Shown here piece after piece: positions 12,250 through 23,302 of a stretch of DNA of 64,000 nucleotides (positions are counted from its first letter, which is position 1; each line of letters opens with the position of its first letter). The notes beneath the pieces are model-generated. The model ran no database searches. It saw only the letters and a list, made by a program, of their open reading frames with translations, and was not told where the DNA came from. The translations under genes were made by a program, and so were the position numbers. The DNA is from Onchocerca volvulus (Eukaryota > Nematoda > Chromadorea > Rhabditida > Onchocercidae), in assembly GCA_000499405.2 (NCBI GenBank), contig HG738138.1, positions 14,137,208 to 14,201,207 on the forward strand. The letters run 5' to 3'.

Positions 12250-15216
12250 ATGACAGACCCAAATTGGGGTTGGAATGATGATAGTAATTGTAATATTCGC
12301 TATAATACCAATCAACAATGGCAACAAAATAATGAACCACGGAAAAACCAGGGAACTTATAGGTTAGTTCATATTTGGCCCTTAAATAATTGGACTTTCT
12401 TCATTAACTTGCTGTAGAAACTTTGCAATTCATTGCTATTTAATTTGTTTTTCTATTTATTTTTAAATGAGGATGTTAATTTTTCAAATCATGTTCGGTC
12501 TTGACCCTTGAATTTTGTTTTAGGTTTAATTGGAGAGGTAGCTTAAACACAGTATTATCTTTGTAATGTAATATATGTTCACTTTCTTTTTTTTTAATCA
12601 GTTGTATCAAGTTGGATATTAGTGCTTAGATTTTCTTTTGGAATTGGAATTGAACTTTTAGGATTGTTGTAATTTTCTCTGCAATAGTAACGCTTTTAGC
12701 AACCAACTCACAACAGCAATGCCGTCGAATAAAGTTTATAATCAATACTATAACGAACAGACAAATATTCCTTCAGTACCTATGACAACTGATTATTTCC
12801 AATCGAATCAAAGGCAGTCATTCGGAATGGGCTTACAGAGTTAGTCTATCGTTAAAATTATAATAAAATACATTGAAAGGATTTTTAATGTTATTTATCA
12901 GAATTTCTAATGAATAACTTGAAATCAAATTGTTTGTTTCGAAACTTGCGGAATTTTGCGTTTTCTTAACAGATTTTCTTTTATTTCTTGTTCATTGCAG
13001 AAATTCGATATAAATTAAAATTTTCAAACGTTAATAAATTTTTGGACTTGCGAAATATTCTCCACTTTTTTAATGCCAAGTAATATGTTTTAGATTCCTA
13101 TGATGTTAGGAATTTATCGTCATTTCCTGAACAGTTCGTATCAGACCCGATGCTAAATGCTGCGAAACAAATTAGTGGCAATTTCGCTTTACAACAAAAG
13201 GAAAAGGTATTATTTTTATTATTTGAGATATTCACAGTAATGCTTGACTTCGGATAAATTTTTTTGTTAGTAATAAGACATTTTCTTGTTTGGTACTTAG
13301 TGTTATTAGGACAGAAATGAAATGAGCTTCCAAAAAAATAAATTTAAAAGAATGATTACCATTTTCTTATTATAAAGAAGCCAATTCTCTTATTATAAAT
13401 AAATTTCAGCTAACTAAATATTTGTCTGCATTCCAACTGAAGTATTATTTTGCTGTGGATAATACATATGTTGGCAAGAAACTGGGACTTATATTATTCC
13501 CTTTTCTGCATCGAGTAAGTTGCTATATTTCTTGGCAAATTAATTCACTCACTTTTAATATATCATGAACTGCAGCTCGTGATTTTAGGATTGGACTGTG
13601 AAATATGATTCTTCGGATTCACCAGTACCTCCGCGATCAGATGTCAATGCACCCGATTTATATATTCCGTTAATGGCCTACGTAACTTATATTCTTATTT
13701 CTGGATTTGTATTAGGAACACAAAAAAGGTAAATTCAGTTATTTTATTACATTGTTTATTTTGGTACAAAAACATACATTTGAGCATGTAAAAATGCACA
13801 TCTATTTTTTTTTTTTAGATTTACACCTGAACAGTTGGGCATCATTACAACAAACGCATTAGCGTATCTTATTTTTGAAAATTTAATAATAATTATAACA
13901 CGGTATATTATGAACATATCAGAATCGCTCACGTTCTGGCATTCACTTGCTTACAGTAGCTATAAATTCGTTGGGTAAGATTCTTGAAAATTTATGTTTA
14001 AATGTATAAATTGTTAAATAAATTAGTGGGATTTTTAACAGAATATGAACCACAAGTTACAAATGTTATTAATAATTATTAACCTGATAAGAAAAAATAT
14101 TGTAACAGTTTGTTGAAACAGAATCAAAAAATCTACTTAAGTGTTCAATAATGAATATGATTAATTTATCAAACGCAAGGATTCTTTGAATTAAGACATT
14201 TGTTGTTTCAATTGTATGCGTTTTAGGATGAATGTTTGCTTGCTGATTTTCATACTAGGTGGTAAATCGTTCTATTATTGGATTTTAGCTTATGTATCCT
14301 TTGCAGTTGTTTTTTTTCTGGTATGTTTTATATATTTATTATTACTGAAAAACCTTGTTTCCTTGATCCAAAATGCAAAATATCCTGATTTCAGTCTCCT
14401 AATTTTAGTATAGGAGATTTGAATGAATAATTATTTATTGCACTATTTTTTTCTTCGCTAAAAAAATTACATTTATTTTCCATTTGAATGTGATGCGATA
14501 TATAGCTCAAAGCATAGCAAGTTTTCCTTTCTTGATGAATCGGTAGATAAGATTATTAGTGTAAAAAGCATTTCAAATTTAGCTAAGCGAAGAAGAGATT
14601 TGAGTAAATGAAAATAGTTTTCCCGTTGTTTTTAAAAAAGTTGCTGAGACTTTTGTCAGGACTGGAAAAAAGTTGTCTTTTTTTGAACTAAATTTTATGT
14701 AGTGATATATTTTTTGATTAAATTCTATTTTTTAAAGTTACGAACAGTGAAGACATTTTTAATGGATGTACAAAATACGTATAATGAATATGGTGGAAAA
14801 AAGCGTAGAATATATTTGATGCTGTTTATAGCTTTCACACAACCGTTTTTGATGTGGTGGTTGACTAGGTTTGTTCATAATCTGCCATTTTTTTTTTTTT
14901 TATCCTTTTATGATAAAACTAAGAGACGCCTACTTTAAGTAGACATTTATCAGTTTTCAAGTTTTTGTTTTTTTATTCTGAATGGAACTAAGCGAAAAGT
15001 CTTACCTAAATGTATTGGATTTGTACAGAATTCTCCATAAATTTTTAAATAATTGAATGATGTTGCAGTTCTGTGACCAGCTACATACCTGGTAAAATGG
15101 ATTTAGCGCAACTTGCCTTATCTGGTATAGGATTCAATGAAGCAATAAGCAAAGGACAGCTGCCAGTGTTGCCGGGTGGTGAAGTCGATTATGAAGCATT
15201 GCTGAAAATGCCTTAA
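12250..15216 (+). CDS. yif1: Yif1 homologue, ER-Golgi transport membrane protein (9 exons, 379 aa)
   Basis: Yif1 family proteins pair with Yip1 in ER and Golgi membranes and act in COPII-vesicle transport with Rab GTPases. Exons: 12250-12362, 12700-12839, 13094-13206, 13410-13514, 13589-13728, 13819-13974, 14227-14320, 14738-14868, 15069-15216; every junction keeps frame. The soluble N-terminus (about 180 residues, Asn/Gln-rich at first) holds the family blocks [18 protein letters not shown] and [10 protein letters not shown] (175-184). About five membrane segments follow between 183 and 330 (TM1 183-200, last one [20 protein letters not shown]). A tail of about 49 residues (331-379, ending [18 protein letters not shown]) extends past the last segment, where the proteins I know end soon after it. 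Start chosen as the first ATG after the TTTTCAG acceptor. The exon 8 acceptor is a weaker TTTAAAG. Confidence 0.93.
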
Positions 15217-15563
15217 TTTTTTTTGTTTTTCATGTAATTTGTCGAGTTTGTTAGTTTTTGAAGTTTTTTGGTGAAATCGAAAAACTTTAAAAATGGATAA
15301 TTTCCAGATCATGATGGATTGACTCTTTATTATAACCATGATCCTATAAGTCTTGTTTGAAAATACATAACGAGATTTTTCAGAACTGTGACAGATTTTC
15401 GGTTATTCGAGAATATTTTGAAAAAGTCCATTTGCTGTACCAGATTTGAAATATTTTACTTTCTATCGTATTTATGCAATGTAATTTGTGTATTCCCCTT
15501 TGTTTCATTGACTTATTAATTTCTCATGTATTATTAATGCTTTTTAAAACAAGCTATTGTCAT

Positions 15564-15569
15564 AATAAA
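15564..15569 (+). terminator. Likely polyadenylation signal of the Yif1 gene
   Basis: AATAAA lies about 350 bases after the Yif1 stop codon in AT-rich DNA, so the match alone is weak evidence. Confidence 0.35.
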
Positions 15570-16784
15570 GTATAAAATAGAGAATATTTAAGAGGTTTAT
15601 TTAATACTAAGATGCTTTTCAATTTGTGAAGTGATTTGTTGATAGCAGCTACAAAAGTTTTCTTGCATTACGAATTGGTTGATGTTCTGAGTTTTATGTA
15701 GTGGGAATTTGTTTTCTAGTAAAGTCCTCTACCTTTTTTAATTCTTAATTTTTGACCATTATTGTTGAAGTTTTGAGTATGATAAGCTAAGGATTCTGGC
15801 TCTAAAAAGAAAGAGGAGCAACTCATAAGTGAAAAAAAAAAAAGAAAAGAAGTGAGGATTAATGTAAACGTGCTTTAATTTGATTTCAAATCTTCAAGAA
15901 GCTGTTCTTGATTTAGTTGTTCAACAAATATTAATTGAATTAACGTTTCGCCTGATGGGGTTCAATATTTCGAACTTAGGTAATAATTTCGTTCGGTTGT
16001 AACAAACATTGAAATCGAAGTTTAGCTGCGCTTTATTGGTAAAGTTATCAGTTACAATTTTGAGAATTTTTTTTTTTTTCTTTTTGTTTTTTTCTAATCT
16101 TTGATGTGAGTTTTTTGTTATAAGAAGAATAACAAAAGATGATAACATATGTGTATTATAAGTCTCAATGATAACATTCTTTTGCTAATTTCTTACATTA
16201 AATAAAATTTGTATTGTATTGTTTGCTATGTTGTTACCTTATAATCGACTGTTGCACCTGTAGCCGAGAAGTAGTCTACTATACTTAATTTTTGAAATTT
16301 CTTCATTTTATATTTTGCCACTGTCAAAAGAATTCTATTTATACATAAAATTTAATATTTATTTATAAGATTTAATAAATGAGAAATTCACTCGAAAAGT
16401 TAACTGGATCCACTGGTATCTGTTGAATAGACAGAATTTAATCGATCTAGTTAAATAATTCATTAGATTTATTCTTCAATTAGATTGGACTGTTGGATTT
16501 TTCGTCATATATAATGATAAAAAAAAAATCTAAATGAGGGTTTACTTTTTAAAGTGTATCTATTGATGAGAGTAGATTTATGGATATAAAGATGACCCCT
16601 TACTTCTCCAGGAAAGTTGGTTATGATCTCTTCCTCTGATAATTTCGCATTAGCTGTGTTTACTAGTGTATAAAAATTTGTCATCTTACGATTAAATGAT
16701 CTGAAATGTAACTGAAATAAAATGAAGTGGATGAAATAAGTGAAATGAAGTGGAAGAATGAATGAATGAATGGATAATTCATAA

Positions 16785-16798
16785 TAGTTACTTTTCAG
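16785..16798 (+). promoter_or_regulatory. Possible spliced-leader or 5' exon acceptor of the acyltransferase gene
   Basis: TTACTTTTCAG ends at 16798, 79 bases before the ATG at 16878, and is the nearest good acceptor upstream. The intervening leader contains the poly-T run. Confidence 0.35.
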
Positions 16799-16877
16799 TT
16801 CTTTCATCTTTTCATAATTTGTTTTTTTTTTTGCTTTTTTTTTTTTTTTTTTTTTGGAAAAAGGAAACAAAACACCA

Positions 16878-19142
16878 ATGAAAGAAACCGAAACTTATGC
16901 GTCATGTATAGTCTGTCAACTACTAATTATTCTATCGATGTTGGCTATTTTATTCTATTTCTTGTCACTGAATTCGAAATGTCTATATTTTATTAAAATG
17001 ACTGGAATTTATGGTAGCATATTGTTTAATGCTATGATTGTATGTTCAGTATGGCCATTGTATTTCTTTGGCGATGTAAGTATATTTTTCGAACATTTTT
17101 CTAATTAATTTTCTTTCCCTGTTTCGGAAGAGATAAATATTCAATTTTTAGCCTACTTATGCTTACTAAATAACATCTTGTCATTTTATTTTTACTCAGC
17201 TTAGAATTCTTAAAATCTCTTTGCAGGTACCGAAATTTGTTTTCAACTTTTACTACTTCCTCTCAAGATGGACAAATATACAGGTTGTCGTGCGAAATGG
17301 TGAAGTCTTGCAAAAATCTGGATCATGCGTATTTATATGTAATCATCAGGTATCTTACTTTTTATCATTTTTTTTTTCTAATTGATATTGTTCTGTAGGA
17401 TTTAGGTAACAATAACTTCTCTGCGTCGGTTTCGAATGTCATTTGAAGGAGAATGAATGATGTATAGGAGATGGTAAACCTCATTTACCATCTCGATATG
17501 TTTCAATTTGCTTATGACATAATGAAAAAATTTATGAAAGATGAGTATTGTTTGAACAGAGAAGAACTTCTGTAAAAAACCCAGTCTAATGGTAGGTATT
17601 TAATGACATATTTGATGATCTTATTTTTGTCACATTTGTTTTATGAAACATGCGAAATGAAGACTCACTGGTTTTGTTGATATCTTCATTTTCATTTTTA
17701 AAGAAAAATAAACGAAAATTTAGGGCTTACATTTGCTAGTTCTCTTTCAGGCATTGGAAGAAAAAACTTAGTTTTGATAATTTTGGAAATATAAATGTAT
17801 AATAAATGTATATATCAATTAGATGTATTTTATAGAGTTCGATTGATTTTGTTGTGTTGTCGCATTTTTGGCCTTCAAAATGTACGGTGATGATAAAAAA
17901 GTCATTAAAATATGTACCATTTTTCAACTTTGCAGCATTTTTGGTAAGTTATTAATGAGAAAAATAAAGAAATGTGGATCATTAATCATACTTGTTTTAA
18001 GGATATAATGTATTTATGGTTTCCCCTCTTCTTGTTTAATTGATGACCTTTAAAGATATGATTTGCAAAATTGAATAAATCAAAGTAATGTGATTTAATT
18101 TTGATATAAGTAAATAATTGTTTCGTGTTCAACTATATGCTTTTTATTTTGTTTTTATTCATGATAAAAAAGGGTGAGTATTTTAAATTCACTTGCCCTC
18201 TTTTTTGGTGAATTTTGGCACATGTATGAAGGAATTTTAAGAGCCGAGCAGTATTTGTGGATCGTTTCAATCGAGAAAAGGCTGTGCAATCGTTAAAAGA
18301 ATGTACGGAAAAAGTTATGAGACAGAAGCTGAGTGTTTTTATATTTCCGGAAGGCACTAGAAATCATGGTGATGGAATGATTGAATTCAAAAAAGGCGCT
18401 TTCAACTTAGCTGTTTTTGTAAGTGTTTTATTTTTTTATATAAGAAAAATTACGATATAGAGAAATATATCAGTCTCAAGTACTATAATTAATTATTTTA
18501 TTGATGAGGATGACAAATAATTTCGTAAAGATAGCGCATTATTATGTCTCAAATGTTCAACGTATTAATTTTCTACTTTTGTGGTCAACAATCTGTAAAT
18601 AATTGACTGGTCGAAATCCTCGATTTTTGATGACATATTCCCAATTAACTTTTGATATGAGTAAAAAACTGTTTTGTTAGTTTATATTTATTGCTTTTTA
18701 ATCTATATAGCAAGTAGACTTCGTAAATTGACCTATGATGCTTCAGGCCCAAATACCGATTATACCAATTGTTATATCTTCCTATAAACAATTCTATAAT
18801 AAAGATATGCGATATTTCGCAGATTCTGGCTACGTTATTGTGGAAATTATGGATCCGATTCAGACTGCTGGTGTATGTTCTAGAATTTTTTTATGTGGCT
18901 GGGTTGGAAATGCCTCTGTTATGTGTTATTGCACAATGCCATAATGCCTTACATGCGTTTATATATATATATGATTTATTCATATTTGATTTTTATTTCA
19001 GAAAACAATTCAAGATGTCCCTGCATTAGTGGATGTAATTCGTACAAAAATGATCGATACGTTTTCAAAAATTAGTAAACAGGCAGCTGAAGAATTTGCG
19101 AATCGACAAGGACAAGTTAGCGAAATAAAAAAAATTCGTTAA
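16878..19142 (+). CDS. acl-1/acl-2-like: 1-acyl-sn-glycerol-3-phosphate acyltransferase (6 exons, 290 aa)
   Basis: The enzyme (AGPAT, LPA acyltransferase) adds an acyl chain from acyl-CoA to lysophosphatidate, giving phosphatidate, at the ER membrane. Exons: 16878-17075, 17227-17349, 17836-17943, 18242-18418, 18747-18872, 19002-19142; all are multiples of three and all joins are phase 0. Two N-terminal membrane segments are visible (about 10-31 and 45-63). The acyltransferase motifs appear in order: NHQSSID (HX4D, H106 and D111), FVDRFNREKA (148-157), FPEGTR (178-183) and IPIIPIVISSY (205-215). Length matches AGPAT1/2-type enzymes. The exon 3-4 join gives FFNFAAFLSRAVFVDR, which fits the family without a gap although its acceptor (ATTTTAAG) is weak. 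All catalytic residues are present. Orthology to a particular nematode acl gene is inferred. Confidence 0.94.
17468..17494. repeat. Perfect 11-bp inverted repeat in an intron
   Basis: GAGATGGTAAA (17468-17478), a five-base loop, then TTTACCATCTC (17484-17494), inside intron 2 of the acyltransferase gene. It would form a strong hairpin in the pre-mRNA. Confidence 0.7.
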
Positions 19143-21182
19143 GGATGAGTGTCTATAAGTTGTTTTTATTCATCTTACATTATTTTAGTTACAATTTAGA
19201 ATTTACTTAACTTTTGGTCCTACTTTTAAAAGCATGTAAAATACTGGTACCTCTAAACCTTTTTTTTATTGTGATATCTTATTCTGGAGTAGATTTTCTT
19301 GAATGCAATTTTGTGATGGCATGGTATAAAGGTCTACAAGCATTCTAAATACTATAGATAAAAAACATTTATATATTATAAATGTTTATGTTTTTCAGTC
19401 AATCTTGATTAGCTTTAAGCACTTCACGAATGAAATTTGTAATGTGTTTAGAATTATTCCACTAATCTCATTATACAATAATCAATTTTTCCATTGTTTT
19501 ATGTTAGAGGCATTGATGTCAACTACATGGTTTAATCATCGAATGGTACTGTTTTGAACATTTGATTAGTTCATTTTTTATTTAATGTAATTTTTTCATA
19601 GCGTTAAATGCTATTATCTATAGAATGATGTAGTATTTCTGCTAATTTTGAAATTCGTTTTATTTTTATACACTTTTCTACTTAGACTCTTTTCACTTTA
19701 TCAATTTATAATGAAATATTATTTAGACAAAATGCTTGTTTCTTTATATCTTTTAATTTTTACTCTTGCTGCTGTTTAATTTGGTTGATAATAAGTTCAA
19801 ATTTCACATCAGTCTAAAACATTAAATAGCATTCTTCACATCTAGTGCTGTAATTAATCAATTCTTGTTTTCTTTTTTTTTTTTAAGAAGGTTAATTGGT
19901 GCGAAATAGAGATATTCAGTTCACTTTCATATTTTATTACTCGTGAGTGACTCTGTTCCAATTATGGATTAGTTAAAATTTTCACCCTCTGTATTCTTAT
20001 ATTTCGATTGTGCTTTATTTAATCTAAAGTATCGATTATAATAGTGCAGATCGTTGAGAAATTGTATTTTTATTAACCCGATAGAAAAAGGCGGGATGCA
20101 TGTTTTACGTATTTTGCACAAATGCTATTCGTCACTGAAACGTTACCAAAGCGTAATTTTGATATTTGACTCGAAGGAATATTCTTGTTTTGAAAAGGAC
20201 AATTCTCCTCATCATTTATCCTAATGAGAATCTTTGAATTCGATTTTACTGAAATTTGAATAAAATAAGATATCCACATTGATTATTTGTAAATTTATGT
20301 TATGGATCAATTCGGACTCGTAATTTTAAGGACATTAAATCGCAAATTCGATTTATTGAAATTAAATTATTCGAATTGTAAAAAATTAAATCAATTTCCA
20401 GTTCGTTTGTAAGCGTAAATTTAAATTATAGAAAAGATTAAATTATAAATTCAGATTGCGTCAAATTGCTGTAAAAGTTTCGATAATATAAAGCAATTTG
20501 TAATCATCAATTTCCTTTCTTTTCCTGTGATATCAATTCCTGGAATTGCCCTATTTTTATGTTGTAAATCAGAACAAATTTGATAAAATCATCGATAATT
20601 TGAAAAAAAAATCACTTTTTTGTTAATTTAATTTTTTAACAAAACAGAAAATTAAAATTCATTAATTTCTTTTTTTTTCGGGATTGTTCAATATTCCCAG
20701 AAATGAATTTTATCAAAATATGGTTAAAATCCATTTTGATTCCATTTTTATATTTTACTCACATTTTTTTTTAAATGTTTTATTCACATGTAATTGGTAT
20801 TTGAACCAATAGTTTAGGTTATAAAAAAGATGTCAGATACTAGAAAATATATGCATAAAAATATTATTGCCAAACTTTCGCATTATTTTGCAATATATGC
20901 AAAATTTGCATAAAATAATTACTTGTAATAAAAAATATGGAATAGGCAGTAACGGTCAGTTAAAATGTGTTTGAATTTTTGCAGGACAAACAATGCAATA
21001 TTATAAATTACAAAGTTTTTAGTGTAGTTTGATTAATAATAATTTGATGTTAAGTATTCCGACTGTGCTGTCAAGTTTACATTAGATTTATTTATGCTAT
21101 TTATAAATTTGGATATAATTGAATTTGAGTAAATGAGATCGATAATATTCGTTAGAAAAATATGATACAAAGAAATAAAATA
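19143..21182. other. Convergent spacer between acyltransferase and ShKT genes
   Basis: The plus-strand acyltransferase gene and the minus-strand ShKT gene end facing each other here. The stretch should hold both 3' untranslated regions. TTTATT at 21087-21092 (AATAAA on the minus strand), about 90 bases past the ShKT stop, is a plausible poly-A signal. A slightly less AT-rich part at 20040-20280 has an open minus-strand frame without splice logic or family signal, and I do not call it. Confidence 0.45.
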
Positions 21183-23302
21183 TTAGCAAAATCGGCACGC
21201 TTTTCGGCATCTAATTTTCATATATTGCGATATTTCACAGTAATTCATTCTATCCATACATGTTTGAAGTGGATCAAAATTGATGCAAGCTGAAAAAGTT
21301 AATCAATTTTATGATCAAATTTTTCGATCATGTACAAAAAAGAAATCAAGAACTCGAATATACTTCGTTGTTTAGTTTATTCAAATATAATCCGTTATTC
21401 ATAAATTAAGTATAATTTAAGTATAATTTTTTGTTCATAAATTACATTATTTATTGTATAATTATATCAATCGATTAATCGTACAATAAGTTAAAATGCA
21501 AGATATTGTAACAATTGATAAAAGTAATATAAATTATTTGGAAATTGTGGATGGAAGAATAAAGCTTTTATATTATTAGTTTTTCATTAATCTTTTGACC
21601 ACATTAATTGATTGATGAATAATCAATATAATTGTTGAAGTAACTAATTAATATTGAGATCAGAAAGTCTACTACTTTTTTTCATTAATAGGTAAAAGAT
21701 TGCGATATCGGTAAGAAATGTCTATGATATCATTGTAGTAGTACATACTAATAATAAGATGATAATATTGATAAATGAAAGATATTGAAATATTAATAAT
21801 AAAGTGATAATATTGATAATATTGCAAAGTAACACACTTTTCGTTTTTTTGGTAACAATGCCTGAATTAATAAGTCTTCTCATCATCGCCTGTTGAAATT
21901 GTGGTCTCTTTGTAAATGGAAATGGTTGCTGCGGACCGGATAAAACCGTAGGTATAGTATTATTCTGGATAACTCTGGAATAGATACAGTATTATTCTGA
22001 GTGACTTCAGCGAATTAGTCATATTAATTATTGCTTTCTAAAAGATTGAATAAACAAAATGAAGAAGGCAATATTTTAGCATAATTTAAAAAAAAAAATA
22101 AATAAAATTGCCATTATTTGAAGTTGTACAATTTGCATTATATCTATTTTTAAATTTTATAAAATTTTTGAAAAAAATTTATAATATATCACTGGGAATT
22201 TATTTATTCACCATTGTTATTAGATAAAGTAATAATTTAATTTGGAAATTAAATAAATCATCTTTTAGACAGTTAATTGATTTTTTTAAATTGATTAAAC
22301 AATTAGCTAATCATATTTAATTAAATGATTGAATAAAAAAAAATTCAAGCAAAATATACTGATTAGAAATTTGTTGGAATTGATCGTGTGGTAACGTTTG
22401 AATAAAGCGTTCCGCTGATCGATGCTTAGCTAAGGTTATTTGATCATTCTCTAACTATAACAAGATAAAATATAGTTAAGAAGAATTCAAGAAAAAAAAA
22501 ATTATTTTTTCTTTATATCATATATTTCTAATTCGAAGAAAAAAAAAGAGTTCGTAATTAATTTTTCTAATTATTAATTTGTCATCATGGAAACTTAAAC
22601 AAATCGCTTTCCAAAGCTACTCCTAATAATGTTAGAATTTATAAGAAAAATTTTATTTGATTAAATGATAGATTGACATTTTCTTATCTATTATCAGGAT
22701 TTCGAAGTAAATAATTATCGTATTGCTAATCTTAAAATCGAATTTTGATGATAACAATTATACTTGTTGTTGTGCTAACGATGTAACTGCCGGTATTTGT
22801 TGATCAGTTTGTGACTGTGATAGATCTGGCAAATTTTGAACCGATGGAGGACGAATTCGTCTTGATATTCCTGTTCTTTGTGGTACTTCTGGTTTAATTG
22901 CATCTACGTCTGCTGTAAATGGTGCTGATTTGGGATTTAATCGATCTGATATTTGCATAACCTGAAAATGAAGAAATTATGAAAATAGTAATAATATCTT
23001 ACAATAAAAATACATTTCAAAAATAGTAAAAATTATATTTGAAATAAAAAATTAATACTCACATTCTTTGTTTAAATATATTGAAATAATAATATAGGAA
23101 TAACTATAATTAATGCAATTTAAATTTACCATAAATTATTACTTTATTTTATAATTGCAAGACATATCTTAAAGAAATCTTGAATTCTCTGAGGTTTTCG
23201 TATAGGATCAGCATCGTTCGGAATAGTTTCTAACATATTTTGTCGTAATTCATCATCCACTGCATCGAATAATCGAAATGTATCCAATTTGAATTGATTT
23301 GC
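21183..23302 (-). CDS. Secreted-type protein with C-terminal ShKT domain, 3' exons (partial, 188 codons seen)
   Basis: Exons in transcript order: 23302-23168, 22961-22764, 21964-21838, 21289-21183. The last exon holds a complete ShKT domain with cysteine spacing C-x8-C-x6-C-x9-C-x3-C-x2-C, ending RKACRFC and a stop. Such domains are small disulphide-bonded modules at the ends of many nematode secreted enzymes and structural proteins; nothing here shows toxicity. The preceding exons are polar and Gln/Pro/Arg-rich (IPNDADPIRKPQR, RIRPPSVQNLPD, GPQQPFPFTKRP) with no family I recognise. The first exon enters in phase 0, so upstream exons are missing; I found none before the Reeler gene. Two oddities: the first donor reads ATATGT instead of GTATGT, and the third exon has two duplicated acceptors 32 bp apart. 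The TAA at 22758 is read as intronic because GTATAA after CAACAACAA serves as donor. Confidence 0.72.

Larger units (their letters stand above)
15217..16877. other. Spacer between the Yif1 and acyltransferase genes
   Basis: The Yif1 3' untranslated region fills the first part. No coding exon is seen. A poly-T run (16835-16855) ends shortly before the acyltransferase start. Both flanking genes run on the plus strand, but 1.66 kb is long for a nematode operon spacer. Confidence 0.5.

Noticed and set aside
12524..12537. 14-nt mini-exon in the first Yif1 intron (TTGTTTTAG ... GTAGCT)
   Set aside because: It has good splice borders, but adding it shifts the frame and gives stops; joining 12362 directly to 12700 keeps frame.
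20073..20279. 68-residue minus-strand frame between the convergent genes
   Set aside because: No splice or start context and no recognisable motif; lies in probable 3' untranslated DNA.
22758..22958. Stand-alone 66-residue minus-strand protein starting at ATG 22958 right after TTTTCAG
   Set aside because: It reads better as an internal exon: GTATAA donor before the stop, phase fits the exons on both sides, and the chain ends in a full ShKT domain.
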